DNA of 7,737 nucleotides, taken from Lysobacterales bacterium CG_4_10_14_3_um_filter_64_11. GTDB taxonomy: Bacteria; Pseudomonadota; Gammaproteobacteria; Xanthomonadales; Xanthomonadaceae. The stretch is from assembly GCA_002782905.1 (NCBI GenBank), contig PFJA01000296.1, forward strand, positions 1-7,737, written 5' to 3'. Below the pieces are notes generated by a model. It saw nothing but the letters and a program-made list of their open reading frames with translations. It did not search any database and had not been told where the DNA came from. A program made the position numbers and the translations under genes. Shown one piece after another: positions 1 to 6,997 of the stretch (positions are counted from its first letter, which is position 1; every line of letters begins with the position of its first letter).

Positions 1-1384
<1,384 letters not shown>

Positions 1385-1400
1385 AGTGGGTCCAGGTGCG

Positions 1401-1417
1401 GGTAACGGGGTGGTAAC
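1401..1417. repeat. Direct repeat GGTAAC x2, 11 bp apart, upstream of mmsA
   Basis: GGTAAC occurs at 1401-1406 and 1412-1417, a spacing of one helical turn, ending about 17 bp upstream of the mmsA start codon. On the mmsA sense strand it reads GTTACC twice. Regularly phased short repeats this close to a start can be regulator sites, but six bases twice is also within reach of chance. I know of no regulator that matches. Confidence 0.3.
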
Positions 1418-1447
1418 AGTGTGCGCTCGGCCCGATAGCTAAGCTTG

Positions 1448-1486
1448 GCGTTGAAGCTGTACCGCGAAGCTTGCAAGGCTCAACGC
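1448..1486. repeat. Inverted repeat GCGTTGA...TCAACGC upstream of mmsA
   Basis: Two perfect 7-bp arms, GCGTTGA (1448-1454) and TCAACGC (1480-1486), are separated by 25 bp and lie 64-102 bp upstream of the mmsA start. The inner part of each arm (GTTGA/TCAAC) matches the core of the 9-bp inverted pair between bauA and the regulator gene. It could be a related, weaker operator or a chance palindrome. I could not place a convincing -35/-10 pair next to it. Confidence 0.3.
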
Positions 1487-1542
1487 GATGCTTTCATCGG
1501 CCTGCGGGGTCAGTCCACGCTACACCGGCATTGTCGTGTTTT

Positions 1543-1567
1543 GTAGCCCGGGTTAGCGCGAAAGCGT
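1543..1567. repeat. Truncated REP-like palindrome (left half only)
   Basis: The 18 bases GTAGCCCGGGTTAGCGCG (1543-1560) are identical to the left arm of the complete palindrome at 7690-7726. The sequence continues through the loop to GCGTA, but the expected closing arm AACCCGGG is absent. This is therefore a broken copy of the same intergenic repeat family. Confidence 0.7.
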
Positions 1568-1586
1568 AGCAGTCGATAGCAAAGCT

Positions 1587-1609
1587 CTCACCGGCCTGCG
1601 GCCGGCGAG
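1587..1609. repeat. GC-rich hairpin followed by a T-run
   Basis: CTC-A-CCGGCC pairs with GGCCGG-C-GAG around a 3-base loop: six consecutive base pairs, one A/C mismatch, then three more pairs. On the plus strand it is followed four bases later by TTTTT, giving the outline of an intrinsic terminator. No plus-strand gene lies upstream, so it is better read as part of the repeat block than as a working terminator. Confidence 0.5.
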
Positions 1610-1636
1610 GTACTTTTTGCAGGCCCAAAAAGTACC
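1609..1636. repeat. Perfect inverted repeat GTACTTTTTG / CAAAAAGTAC
   Basis: Two perfect 10-bp arms (1610-1619 and 1626-1635) are separated by CAGGCC, and the flanking G1609-C1636 adds an eleventh pair. The hairpin has an A/T-rich stem, unlike the surrounding GC-rich DNA, and abuts the GC-rich hairpin at 1587-1609. Similar T-run/A-run hairpins open long interspersed intergenic repeats in several proteobacteria, as far as I recall. Confidence 0.65.
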
Positions 1637-1886
1637 CAAAAACGCCTTGCGCCGGGCGAGCGCCGACTCGGCTCCTGCCTCGTCGGTCCGCTGCGCATCT
1701 GGGCAACCGCAGGCCGGCGCCGAACTTGCACGTCCGTGTGCTTCAAACACCGGCGCCTATTCCCTGCGCTTGCCTGCGATGCTCGCCGCGCTTAACGGCG
1801 CGTTGTTGCACTCGACCGCACATCCATGTGCTACGTGCTGGCTTCTCCGTTTCATCCCGCGGCAATCATATTTGCCCATTGCACGT

Positions 1887-1923
1887 TGTAGCCCGGGTTG
1901 AGGCCGCAGGCCGAAACCCGGGA
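1887..1923 (-). repeat. REP-like palindrome downstream of ald
   Basis: CCCGGGTT (1892-1899) pairs with AACCCGGG (1915-1922), with an inner GGCC/GGCC stem. In the ald sense direction it reads TCCCGGGTTTCGGC, a 5-base loop, then GCCTCAACCCGGGCTACA. This equals the copy at 7638-7672 except for the loop. It lies about 135 bp past the ald stop and could form a stem-loop in the 3' end of that transcript. No transposase or RAYT gene is in the window. Confidence 0.8.
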
Positions 1924-2018
1924 CGCCTCGCTAGTGGAACCGATATCCAGATTCGGATGTTCTCGGCGCTCACCTTTGCGTTTGTTGCGTCCTTTGCGGA
2001 CCAAGCGCTTTATGCTTT

Positions 2019-2055
2019 TCCCGTGGTCCCGTGGTCCCGTGGTCCCGTGGTCCCG
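2019..2055. repeat. 8-bp tandem repeat, 4 full copies of GTGGTCCC
   Basis: GTGGTCCC is repeated perfectly four times from 2023 to 2054, preceded by half a unit (TCCC) at 2019-2022. The array ends four bases beyond the ald stop codon (2059-2061), so it lies in the ald 3' flank and is not translated in the ald frame. An array of this kind can vary in copy number by slippage. It may be useful as a strain marker. Confidence 0.9.
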
Positions 2056-2058
2056 AGC

Positions 2059-3174
2059 TTACGCCAACGCCTGCGTCGCCGGCGCGTAATCGTAGCCCAG
2101 AGCAAGCGCAACGGCTTCGTAGGTGATCTTGCCGGCGTGTACGTTCAGGCCATTGAGCAGGTGCGGGTCGTCCAGCAGCGCGCGCTTGGCGCCCTTGTCG
2201 GCCAGTTGCAGGGCAAACGGCAGGGTGGCGTTGGTCAGCGCGAAGGTGGAGGTGCGCGCGACGCCGCCGGGCATGTTGGCGACACAGTAATGGATGACGC
2301 CGTCCACTTCGAAGGTCGGGTTCTGGTGGGTGGTGGCCTTGCTGGTTTCGAAGCAACCGCCCTGATCGATGGCGACATCGACCAATACCGAGCCGGGGCG
2401 CATCAGCTTGAGCTGCTGGCGCGCGATCAGCTTGGGCGCGGCGGCGCCGGGGATCAGTACTGCGCCGATCACCAGGTCGATATCGGGCAGGCGTTCCTCG
2501 ACGGCATCGTGGGTGGAGTAAATGGTGGTGAGGCGATCGCCATAGAGTTCATCGATGTACTTCAGGCGGTCGAGCGAGCGATCCAGAATCGTGACGTTTG
2601 CACCCATACCCATCGCGATGCGCGCGGCATTGATGCCGACCACGCCGCCGCCGATGACCATCACCTCGGCCGGTTTCACGCCGGGCACGCCGCCCAGCAA
2701 CACGCCGGAACCGCCCTGTGCCTTTTCCAGCGCGTGGGCACCGGCTTGAATCGACATCCGTCCGGCCACTTCGCTCATCGGCGCCAACAGTGGCAGACCG
2801 CCTTTGCGGTCGGTGACGGTTTCGTAGGCGATGGCGGTGCAGCCGGATTTCACCAATGCGGCGGTCTGTGCCGGGTCGGGCGCCAGATGCAGATAGGTGT
2901 AAAGCAGTTGTCCCGGGCGCAGCATCGCGCATTCCACCGGCTGTGGTTCCTTCACCTTGATGATCATGTCGGCACGGGCGAAGATGTTCTGCGCGCTGTC
3001 AACGATCTGCGCGCCGGCTTTTTCGTACATCTCGTCGGTGAGACCGATCGGCTTGCCGCCGTCGCGCTGCACCAGCACCTGATGGCCGTGCGCCACCAAT
3101 TCGCGCACGCCGGCCGGGGTCAGGCCAATACGGTATTCATGGTTCTTGATTTCTTTCGGGACGCCGATGAGCAT
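2059..3174 (-). CDS. ald: Alanine dehydrogenase (NAD+)
   Basis: The 371-residue product has the family's normal length. Alanine dehydrogenase interconverts L-alanine + NAD+ + water with pyruvate + ammonium + NADH in the cytoplasm. From the ATG at 3174 the protein opens MLIGVPKEIKNHEYRIG, and the key residues fall at the numbers known for this family: Arg15 and Lys75 for substrate, His96 and Asp270 for catalysis. The Rossmann motif GGGVVG is at 175-180, with Asp198 at the end of the next strand, as expected for NAD rather than NADP. The frame is open further upstream to 3258, but the extra residues are proline/arginine-rich, overlap the aminotransferase gene and do not belong to the family. 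The leader before the ATG is pyrimidine-rich (C7, then TTCCTCCC) with no good Shine-Dalgarno, so translation may be coupled to the gene ending 34 bp upstream. That gene makes L-alanine, which this enzyme would recycle to pyruvate. Confidence 0.97.
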   Translation of the reverse strand: MLIGVPKEIKNHEYRIGLTPAGVRELVAHGHQVLVQRDGGKPIGLTDEMYEKAGAQIVDSAQNIFARADMIIKVKEPQPVECAMLRPGQLLYTYLHLAPDPAQTAALVKSGCTAIAYETVTDRKGGLPLLAPMSEVAGRMSIQAGAHALEKAQGGSGVLLGGVPGVKPAEVMVIGGGVVGINAARIAMGMGANVTILDRSLDRLKYIDELYGDRLTTIYSTHDAVEERLPDIDLVIGAVLIPGAAAPKLIARQQLKLMRPGSVLVDVAIDQGGCFETSKATTHQNPTFEVDGVIHYCVANMPGGVARTSTFALTNATLPFALQLADKGAKRALLDDPHLLNGLNVHAGKITYEAVALALGYDYAPATQALA

Positions 3175-3208
3175 GGCTACGGTTACCAAATTGGGAGGAA
3201 TGGGGGGG

Positions 3209-4525
3209 TCAGGCGGTTTTCGCGATGGCTTGCGCCAGCGCCTGAGCGATACGGTCAATGTGTTCTTTTTCCACGATCAACGGTGGCGACAGGGCGATGA
3301 CATCGCCACTGCAACGCACCATCAGGTCGTGGTCGTGGAAGCAGCGGGTGAATACCTCATAGCCGCGTGCGCCGGGTGCATTATCGCGCGCTGCCAGTTC
3401 GATCGCACCAATCAGGCCGAAGTTTCGGATGTCGATGACGTTGGCGAGGCCCTTCAGGCTGTGCAGCGCGTTTTCCCAGTAGCCGCCAAGGGTGATGGCT
3501 TTTTCGAACAGATTTTCCTCGGCGTACACGTCCAGCGCTGCCAGCGCCGCGGCGCAGGCCAGCGGATGGCCTGAATAGGTATAGCCGTGGAACAACTCGA
3601 TTGCACCTTGCGGCCCGTGCATGAACGCCTCGTGGATGTGGCCGGAAACCAGCACCGCGCCCATCGGCACGGTGCCGGAGGTGAGCCCCTTGGCGGAGGT
3701 GATGAGGTCGGGGGTGACGCCGAAGCGCTGCGCCGCAAACGCGCCGCCGACGCGGCCAAAGCCGGTAATCACCTCATCGAAGATCAGCAAGATGCCATGC
3801 TTGCTGCACAGTTCGCGCAGGCGCTTGAGGTAGCCGTCGGGCGGCATCACCACGCCGCCGGAACAGGCAATGGGTTCGACGATCACCGCCGCGATGGTGG
3901 AGGCGTCGTGCAACTGCACCAGCCGCTCCAGGTCTTCGACCAGTTCCAAACCATGCTTGGGCAAGCCACGCGAAAACGCATTGCGGGAAATGTCCAGGGT
4001 GTGGCGCAGGTGATCCACACCGGGCAGCAGCGGCCCGAACATCTTGCGGTTGTTGACCATGCCGCCGACCGAGATGCCACCGAAGCCAACGCCGTGGTAG
4101 CCCTTTTCGCGGCCGATCAGGCGGGTGCGCTGGCCTTCGCCACGCACCCGGTGGTAGGCGATCGCGATCTTGAGCGCGGTATCCACCGATTCCGAACCGG
4201 AGTTGGTAAAAAATACGTGGTTCAGCGGCTCCGGCGCCATCGCGGCCAGACGTTCCGCCAGTGCAAATACTGCCGGGTGGCCCATCTGGAAAGTCGGTGC
4301 GTAATCGAGGGTGGCAACCTGCTTTTGCACCGCTTCGACGATGCGCGGGTGCGCGTGGCCGGCATTGCAGCACCACAGCCCGGCGGTGCCATCAAGCACC
4401 TGACGGCCATCGTCGCTGTGGTAGTACATGCCGCTCGCGGATGTGAGCAGGCGTGGGGTGGCCTTGAACTGGCGGTTGGCTGTAAACGGCATCCAGAACG
4501 CTTCCAGAGCAGTGTGGTCGGACAT
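3209..4525 (-). CDS. bauA: Beta-alanine (omega-amino acid):pyruvate aminotransferase, class III
   Basis: This 438-residue PLP enzyme of fold type I, class III, has the usual family length. It would transfer the terminal amino group of beta-alanine (or GABA and similar omega-amino acids) to pyruvate, giving malonate semialdehyde and L-alanine in the cytoplasm. The amino end (FWMPFTANRQF, then GLWCCNAGH) follows the omega-amino acid aminotransferase/BauA pattern. Later come NSGSE (108-112, phosphate), FDEVITGFGR with Asp250 (PLP ring nitrogen), Lys279 in SAKGLTSG (Schiff base), and YTYSGHP with Thr316 (phosphate from the partner subunit). Arg404 in VRCSGD is in the position of the carboxylate-binding Arg. 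The start at 4525 has AGGAGA 10 bases upstream. It is followed by ald, suggesting an operon, and is divergent from the regulator gene. Substrate range cannot be read from sequence; a polyamine:pyruvate (SpuC-like) role is possible but fits the amino end less well. Confidence 0.92.
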   Translation of the reverse strand: MSDHTALEAFWMPFTANRQFKATPRLLTSASGMYYHSDDGRQVLDGTAGLWCCNAGHAHPRIVEAVQKQVATLDYAPTFQMGHPAVFALAERLAAMAPEPLNHVFFTNSGSESVDTALKIAIAYHRVRGEGQRTRLIGREKGYHGVGFGGISVGGMVNNRKMFGPLLPGVDHLRHTLDISRNAFSRGLPKHGLELVEDLERLVQLHDASTIAAVIVEPIACSGGVVMPPDGYLKRLRELCSKHGILLIFDEVITGFGRVGGAFAAQRFGVTPDLITSAKGLTSGTVPMGAVLVSGHIHEAFMHGPQGAIELFHGYTYSGHPLACAAALAALDVYAEENLFEKAITLGGYWENALHSLKGLANVIDIRNFGLIGAIELAARDNAPGARGYEVFTRCFHDHDLMVRCSGDVIALSPPLIVEKEHIDRIAQALAQAIAKTA

Positions 4526-4535
4526 GGGTTTACAG

Positions 4536-4541
4536 TCTCCT
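4536..4541 (-). promoter_or_regulatory. Shine-Dalgarno of bauA
   Basis: On the minus strand AGGAGA lies 10 bases before the ATG at 4525. It is the strongest ribosome binding site among the minus-strand genes and fixes this start. The spacing is slightly long. Confidence 0.7.
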
Positions 4542-4555
4542 GCGACGATGCCAGC

Positions 4556-4584
4556 AAGCTATCAGTGTTGAATAAACTTTACAA
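4556..4584 (-). promoter_or_regulatory. Candidate bauA-ald promoter
   Basis: On the minus strand TTGTAA (4584-4579) and TAGCTT (4561-4556) are separated by exactly 17 bp, matching 4/6 and 3/6 of the sigma70 consensus. A start near 4549 would leave a leader of about 24 nt that includes the Shine-Dalgarno. The TGTTGAATA box at 4566-4574 lies inside the spacer, which would suit repression. This was judged by eye only. Confidence 0.35.
4566..4574 (-). promoter_or_regulatory. Candidate regulator box, bauA side
   Basis: The box reads TGTTGAATA on the plus strand and TATTCAACA in the bauA sense direction. It forms a perfect 9-bp inverted pair with 4637-4645. Taken as 15 bases (4566-4580, minus strand AAAGTTTATTCAACA), it agrees at 11 positions with the E. 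coli PuuR site as I remember it (AAAATATAATGAACA). The divergently transcribed PuuR-like protein is the natural candidate to bind it. Confidence 0.45.
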
Positions 4585-4609
4585 TAAGCACCGCAGCATA
4601 CGGTTTTAT

Positions 4610-4637
4610 TTGACGTTCACGGCAAGGGGTGTTAACT
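4610..4637 (+). promoter_or_regulatory. Candidate promoter of the regulator-aldehyde dehydrogenase unit
   Basis: TTGACG (4610-4615) is a 5/6 match to a -35 box. After a 16-bp gap, TTAACT (4632-4637) is a weaker -10. A start near 4644 would give a leader of about 22 nt before the ATG at 4666. The box at 4637-4645 overlaps the -10 end and the start site, so binding there should block transcription. The assignment is by eye. Confidence 0.4.
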
Positions 4638-4645
4638 ATTCAACA
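4637..4645 (+). promoter_or_regulatory. Candidate regulator box, puuR side
   Basis: TATTCAACA on the plus strand is the exact reverse complement of the box at 4566-4574, with centres 71 bp apart. Each divergent gene therefore sees TATTCAACA in its own sense direction near its predicted promoter. Extended to 15 bases, the match to the remembered E. coli PuuR site is only 8 of 15, so this may be the weaker site. Confidence 0.4.
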
Positions 4646-4665
4646 TCATTTCGGGATTCGGGACT

Positions 4666-5211
4666 ATGGAGATCGGGCAACGCCTGCAAACCATCCGCAA
4701 GGCCAAGGGTCTGAGCCAGCGCGAGCTGGCCAAACGCGTCAACGTCACCAACAGCACCATCTCGCTGATCGAGCAGAACAAGGTCAGCCCGTCGATCAGT
4801 TCACTGAAGAAAGTGCTGGACGGCATTCCGATCTCGCTCGCCGAGTTTTTTACCCTGGATATGGAATCGGGCGAGGACAGCGCGTTCTACCCCGCCGCGC
4901 AACAGCCAGATCTGGGTAGCGCCGGCATTCATTTGCATATGGTGGGCAAGGGACGGATCGCGCGGCAGATGTGCATTTTGCGCGAGGTGATGGCGCCCGG
5001 GTCGGATACCGGTGCGGAAATGCTCCGGCACGACGGCGAGGAAGCGGGAGTGATCGTGCATGGCCAAGTCGAGATCACCGTCGGCGAACAAGTGCGGGTG
5101 CTCGGCCCCGGCGATGGCTATTACTTCGAGAGCCGCTCGCCACACCGTTTTCGCAATGTTGGCAGTGATGACGCAGTGATCGTCAGTGCCAATACCCCGC
5201 CGACCTTCTGA
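4666..5211 (+). CDS. puuR: PuuR-like HTH-cupin transcriptional regulator
   Basis: The 181-residue product matches the short XRE/HTH plus cupin regulators such as E. coli PuuR (about 185 residues). The helix-turn-helix spans about residues 5-60; the recognition region is TNSTISLIEQNKVSPSIS, near-identical in pattern to PuuR. The cupin domain covers about 108-178, with PGSDTGAEMLRHDGEEAG (His122, Glu125, Glu126), a GPGD turn at 147-150 and SPHRF with His160. The carboxyl end SANTPPTF mirrors PuuR's SAHTPTTF. PuuR represses putrescine-utilisation genes and is released by putrescine; the ligand here is unknown and could be a polyamine or a related amine. The ATG at 4666 puts the helix-turn-helix in its usual place, although the ribosome site is weak. 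The gene is divergent from bauA-ald and lies 38 bp upstream of the aldehyde dehydrogenase gene. It probably controls both units and itself. Confidence 0.88.
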   Translation: MEIGQRLQTIRKAKGLSQRELAKRVNVTNSTISLIEQNKVSPSISSLKKVLDGIPISLAEFFTLDMESGEDSAFYPAAQQPDLGSAGIHLHMVGKGRIARQMCILREVMAPGSDTGAEMLRHDGEEAGVIVHGQVEITVGEQVRVLGPGDGYYFESRSPHRFRNVGSDDAVIVSANTPPTF

Positions 5212-5239
5212 TTTCGATCCCGATATCGCGCCCAACGCT

Positions 5240-5243
5240 GGAG
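5240..5243 (+). promoter_or_regulatory. Shine-Dalgarno of the puuC-like gene
   Basis: GGAG lies 6 bases before the ATG at 5250, inside the 38-bp gap after the regulator stop codon. It supports this start. No separate promoter is evident in so short a gap, so cotranscription with the regulator is likely. Confidence 0.65.
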
Positions 5244-5249
5244 CCCGTC

Positions 5250-6764
5250 ATGAACACCACAAACACCCGCCCAAGCACCCGTGAGCAATGGCTGCAACGC
5301 GCCGCCGCTCTGTCGATACGCAGCCAGGCGTTCATCGATGGCCGCTATGTCGACGCTGCCTCGGGCCAGACCTTTGCTTGTATCAGCCCGATCGATGGCC
5401 GCGTCATCGCCGCGGTTGCCCAGTGCGAGGCGGAAGATGTCGAGCGTGCGGTAACGGCGGCACGGCGCGCGTTCGCCGATGGCCGCTGGTCGGGCACGGC
5501 ACCGGTGCAGCGCAAGAGAGTGTTGCTCCGTTTCGCGCAGTTGCTCGACAGCAACAGCGAAGAGCTGGCGCTGCTGGAAACCCTGGACATGGGCAAGCCA
5601 ATCGGCGATGCGCTCAGCGTCGATCTGCCAGCCAGCGTGCGCTGCATGAGCTGGACCGGTGAAGCGATCGACAAGGTTTACGACGAGGTTGCGCCGACCG
5701 GGCGCGACGAATTGGGCCTGGTCACGCGCGAGCCGCTCGGCGTGGTCGCCGCCATCGTGCCGTGGAACTTTCCGCTGCTGATGGCGATCTGGAAGATCGC
5801 GCCGGCACTGGCGATGGGCAATTCAGTGATTCTCAAGCCGTCGGAAAAGTCGCCGCTGACCGCGATCCGGATCGCCGAGCTGGCGATCGAAGCGGGCATA
5901 CCGGCGGGCGTGTTCAACGTGCTGCCCGGTTTCGGCAAAGGTGCGGGCGAACCGCTGGCGCTGCACATGGATGTCGATGGCATCGTGTTTACCGGTTCCA
6001 CTGCGGTGGGCAAGCACCTGCTGCAATGTGCCGGACGCTCCAACATGAAGCGCGCGTTCATGGAATGCGGCGGCAAGAGCCCGAACCTCGTTTTCGCCGA
6101 CGCGCCGGACCTGGCCGAAGCGGCGCGTGCCGCTGCCGGTGCGATCTTCTACAACCAGGGCGAAGTGTGCACCGCAGCCTCGCGCTTGCTGGTGGAGCGC
6201 GCGATCAAGGACGAGTTCGTTGCCGAAGTAGTCGCGGCAGGCCGCAAGCTGCAACCGCGGCACCCACTCGATGCCGACGCGGCAATGGGCGCGATGGTGG
6301 ATGAAGGCCATGTGCAGCGCGTGCTGGGCTATATCGAACAGGGCCAGAACGAAGGCGCGACGCTGGCGCTGGGCGGCAAGCGGGTGATGAGCGAAACCGG
6401 TGGCTGTTACATCGAGCCGACGGTGTTCGACAATGTTGAGCATGGCATGCGCATCGCGCAGGAGGAAATCTTCGGGCCGGTGTTGGCCACCATCAGTTTC
6501 ACCGACGAGGCCGAGGCGCTGCGCATCGCCAATGACAGCCCGTTCGGCCTCGCCGCCGCGGTATGGACGCGCGACATCAACCGCGCGCATCGGGTAGCAC
6601 GCAAGCTGCGTGCCGGCAGCGTGTGGGTGAATTACTGGGATGGCGGCGACATGACTGCGCCGTTCGGCGGCTTCAAGCAATCCGGCAATGGCCGCGACAA
6701 GTCGCTGCATGCCTTCGACAAATACACCGAGCTCAAGGCGACCTGGATCAAGCTCGCGCCCTGA
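5250..6764 (+). CDS. puuC: PuuC-like NAD(P)+-dependent aminoaldehyde dehydrogenase
   Basis: The 504-residue protein is a full-length aldehyde dehydrogenase resembling E. coli PuuC, which oxidises gamma-glutamyl-gamma-aminobutyraldehyde. Shared features include the pattern EAIDKVYDEVAPT at 138-150 and the end GNGRDKSLHAFDKYTELK. Catalytic parts are all present: PWNF with Asn173, ILKPSE with Lys196 and Glu199, GSTAVG at 249-254, general base Glu272 in MECGGKS, nucleophile Cys307 in NQGEVCTA, and EEIFGP with Glu406. It sits behind the regulator with a 38-bp gap and its own Shine-Dalgarno. With no PuuA or PuuD gene in view and a beta-alanine aminotransferase opposite, free aminoaldehydes such as 3-aminopropanal or 4-aminobutanal are plausible substrates; that is inference. 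Other members of this broad family (KauB-like, betaine aldehyde type) cannot be excluded. No clear terminator follows. Confidence 0.9.
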   Translation: MNTTNTRPSTREQWLQRAAALSIRSQAFIDGRYVDAASGQTFACISPIDGRVIAAVAQCEAEDVERAVTAARRAFADGRWSGTAPVQRKRVLLRFAQLLDSNSEELALLETLDMGKPIGDALSVDLPASVRCMSWTGEAIDKVYDEVAPTGRDELGLVTREPLGVVAAIVPWNFPLLMAIWKIAPALAMGNSVILKPSEKSPLTAIRIAELAIEAGIPAGVFNVLPGFGKGAGEPLALHMDVDGIVFTGSTAVGKHLLQCAGRSNMKRAFMECGGKSPNLVFADAPDLAEAARAAAGAIFYNQGEVCTAASRLLVERAIKDEFVAEVVAAGRKLQPRHPLDADAAMGAMVDEGHVQRVLGYIEQGQNEGATLALGGKRVMSETGGCYIEPTVFDNVEHGMRIAQEEIFGPVLATISFTDEAEALRIANDSPFGLAAAVWTRDINRAHRVARKLRAGSVWVNYWDGGDMTAPFGGFKQSGNGRDKSLHAFDKYTELKATWIKLAP

Positions 6765-6997
6765 GGGAAGTACCGCACTTTCCACGTTCTGCCCGTCTGG
6801 TTCAGGGGCTGTGTGCAGTTCCAGCCACCGGAACAGGCCGCTCGCAATGACGGTCCGATCGGCGGCTCAAGCCATTCTCCGCCATGCCTGGCGGCGCGTT
6901 GGTGCTCGCCGTCGATGCGCTGCTGCTTTATCCTGTGCGCTCTGTACCGTCAGCGCCTGTCTGGTGGCCATAACCCGCATCGTGAGTGTGACCCTCA
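6765..6997. other. Gene-free spacer between puuC and dcd
   Basis: These 233 bp contain no recognisable gene; the small frames crossing it are arginine/cysteine-rich shadows. A 5-bp inverted repeat GTTCC/GGAAC (6818-6834) lacks a T-run and is too short to call a terminator. The dcd promoter should lie here; CATAAC at 6969-6974 is a fair -10 but has no good -35 partner. The spacer suggests dcd is transcribed separately from the catabolic genes. Confidence 0.5.

Larger units (their letters stand above)
1587..1860. repeat. Candidate long interspersed intergenic repeat
   Basis: This gene-free stretch starts with the two hairpins above and runs through phrases such as GGCAACCGCAGGCCGGC, CTTGCACGTCCGTGTGCTT and GCTGGCTTCTCCGTTTCATC. 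I recognise these as resembling a non-coding repeat scattered through xanthomonad-type genomes. No open frame in it has protein-like composition. Only one copy is present in the window, so its repetitive nature is recalled rather than shown; the borders are approximate. Confidence 0.4.

Noticed and set aside
1587..1620. Intrinsic terminator on the plus strand
   Set aside because: A hairpin followed by T5 is present, but no plus-strand gene ends there. It is better explained as part of the intergenic repeat block.
3175..3258. Longer start for alanine dehydrogenase (28 extra residues)
   Set aside because: The extra residues are Pro/Arg-rich and overlap bauA. With the ATG at 3174 the catalytic residues fall exactly at the family numbers 15, 75, 96 and 270.
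1726..3300. 524-residue plus-strand open frame opposite ald
   Set aside because: It lies antisense to a certain alanine dehydrogenase gene, is rich in His, Arg, Gly and Gln as expected of a shadow in GC-rich DNA, and crosses the repeat block.
3587..4714. 375-residue plus-strand open frame opposite bauA
   Set aside because: Antisense shadow of the aminotransferase; it also runs through the divergent promoter region and into the regulator gene in another frame.
5823..6785. 320-residue minus-strand open frame opposite puuC
   Set aside because: Antisense shadow of a complete aldehyde dehydrogenase with no recognisable motif of its own.
6818..6834. GTTCC/GGAAC hairpin as a puuC terminator
   Set aside because: Only five base pairs with a 7-base loop and no T-run after it.
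6969..6974. CATAAC as the dcd -10 box
   Set aside because: It matches 4 of 6 bases, but nothing at 16-18 bp upstream resembles a -35 box, so it is not listed as a promoter.
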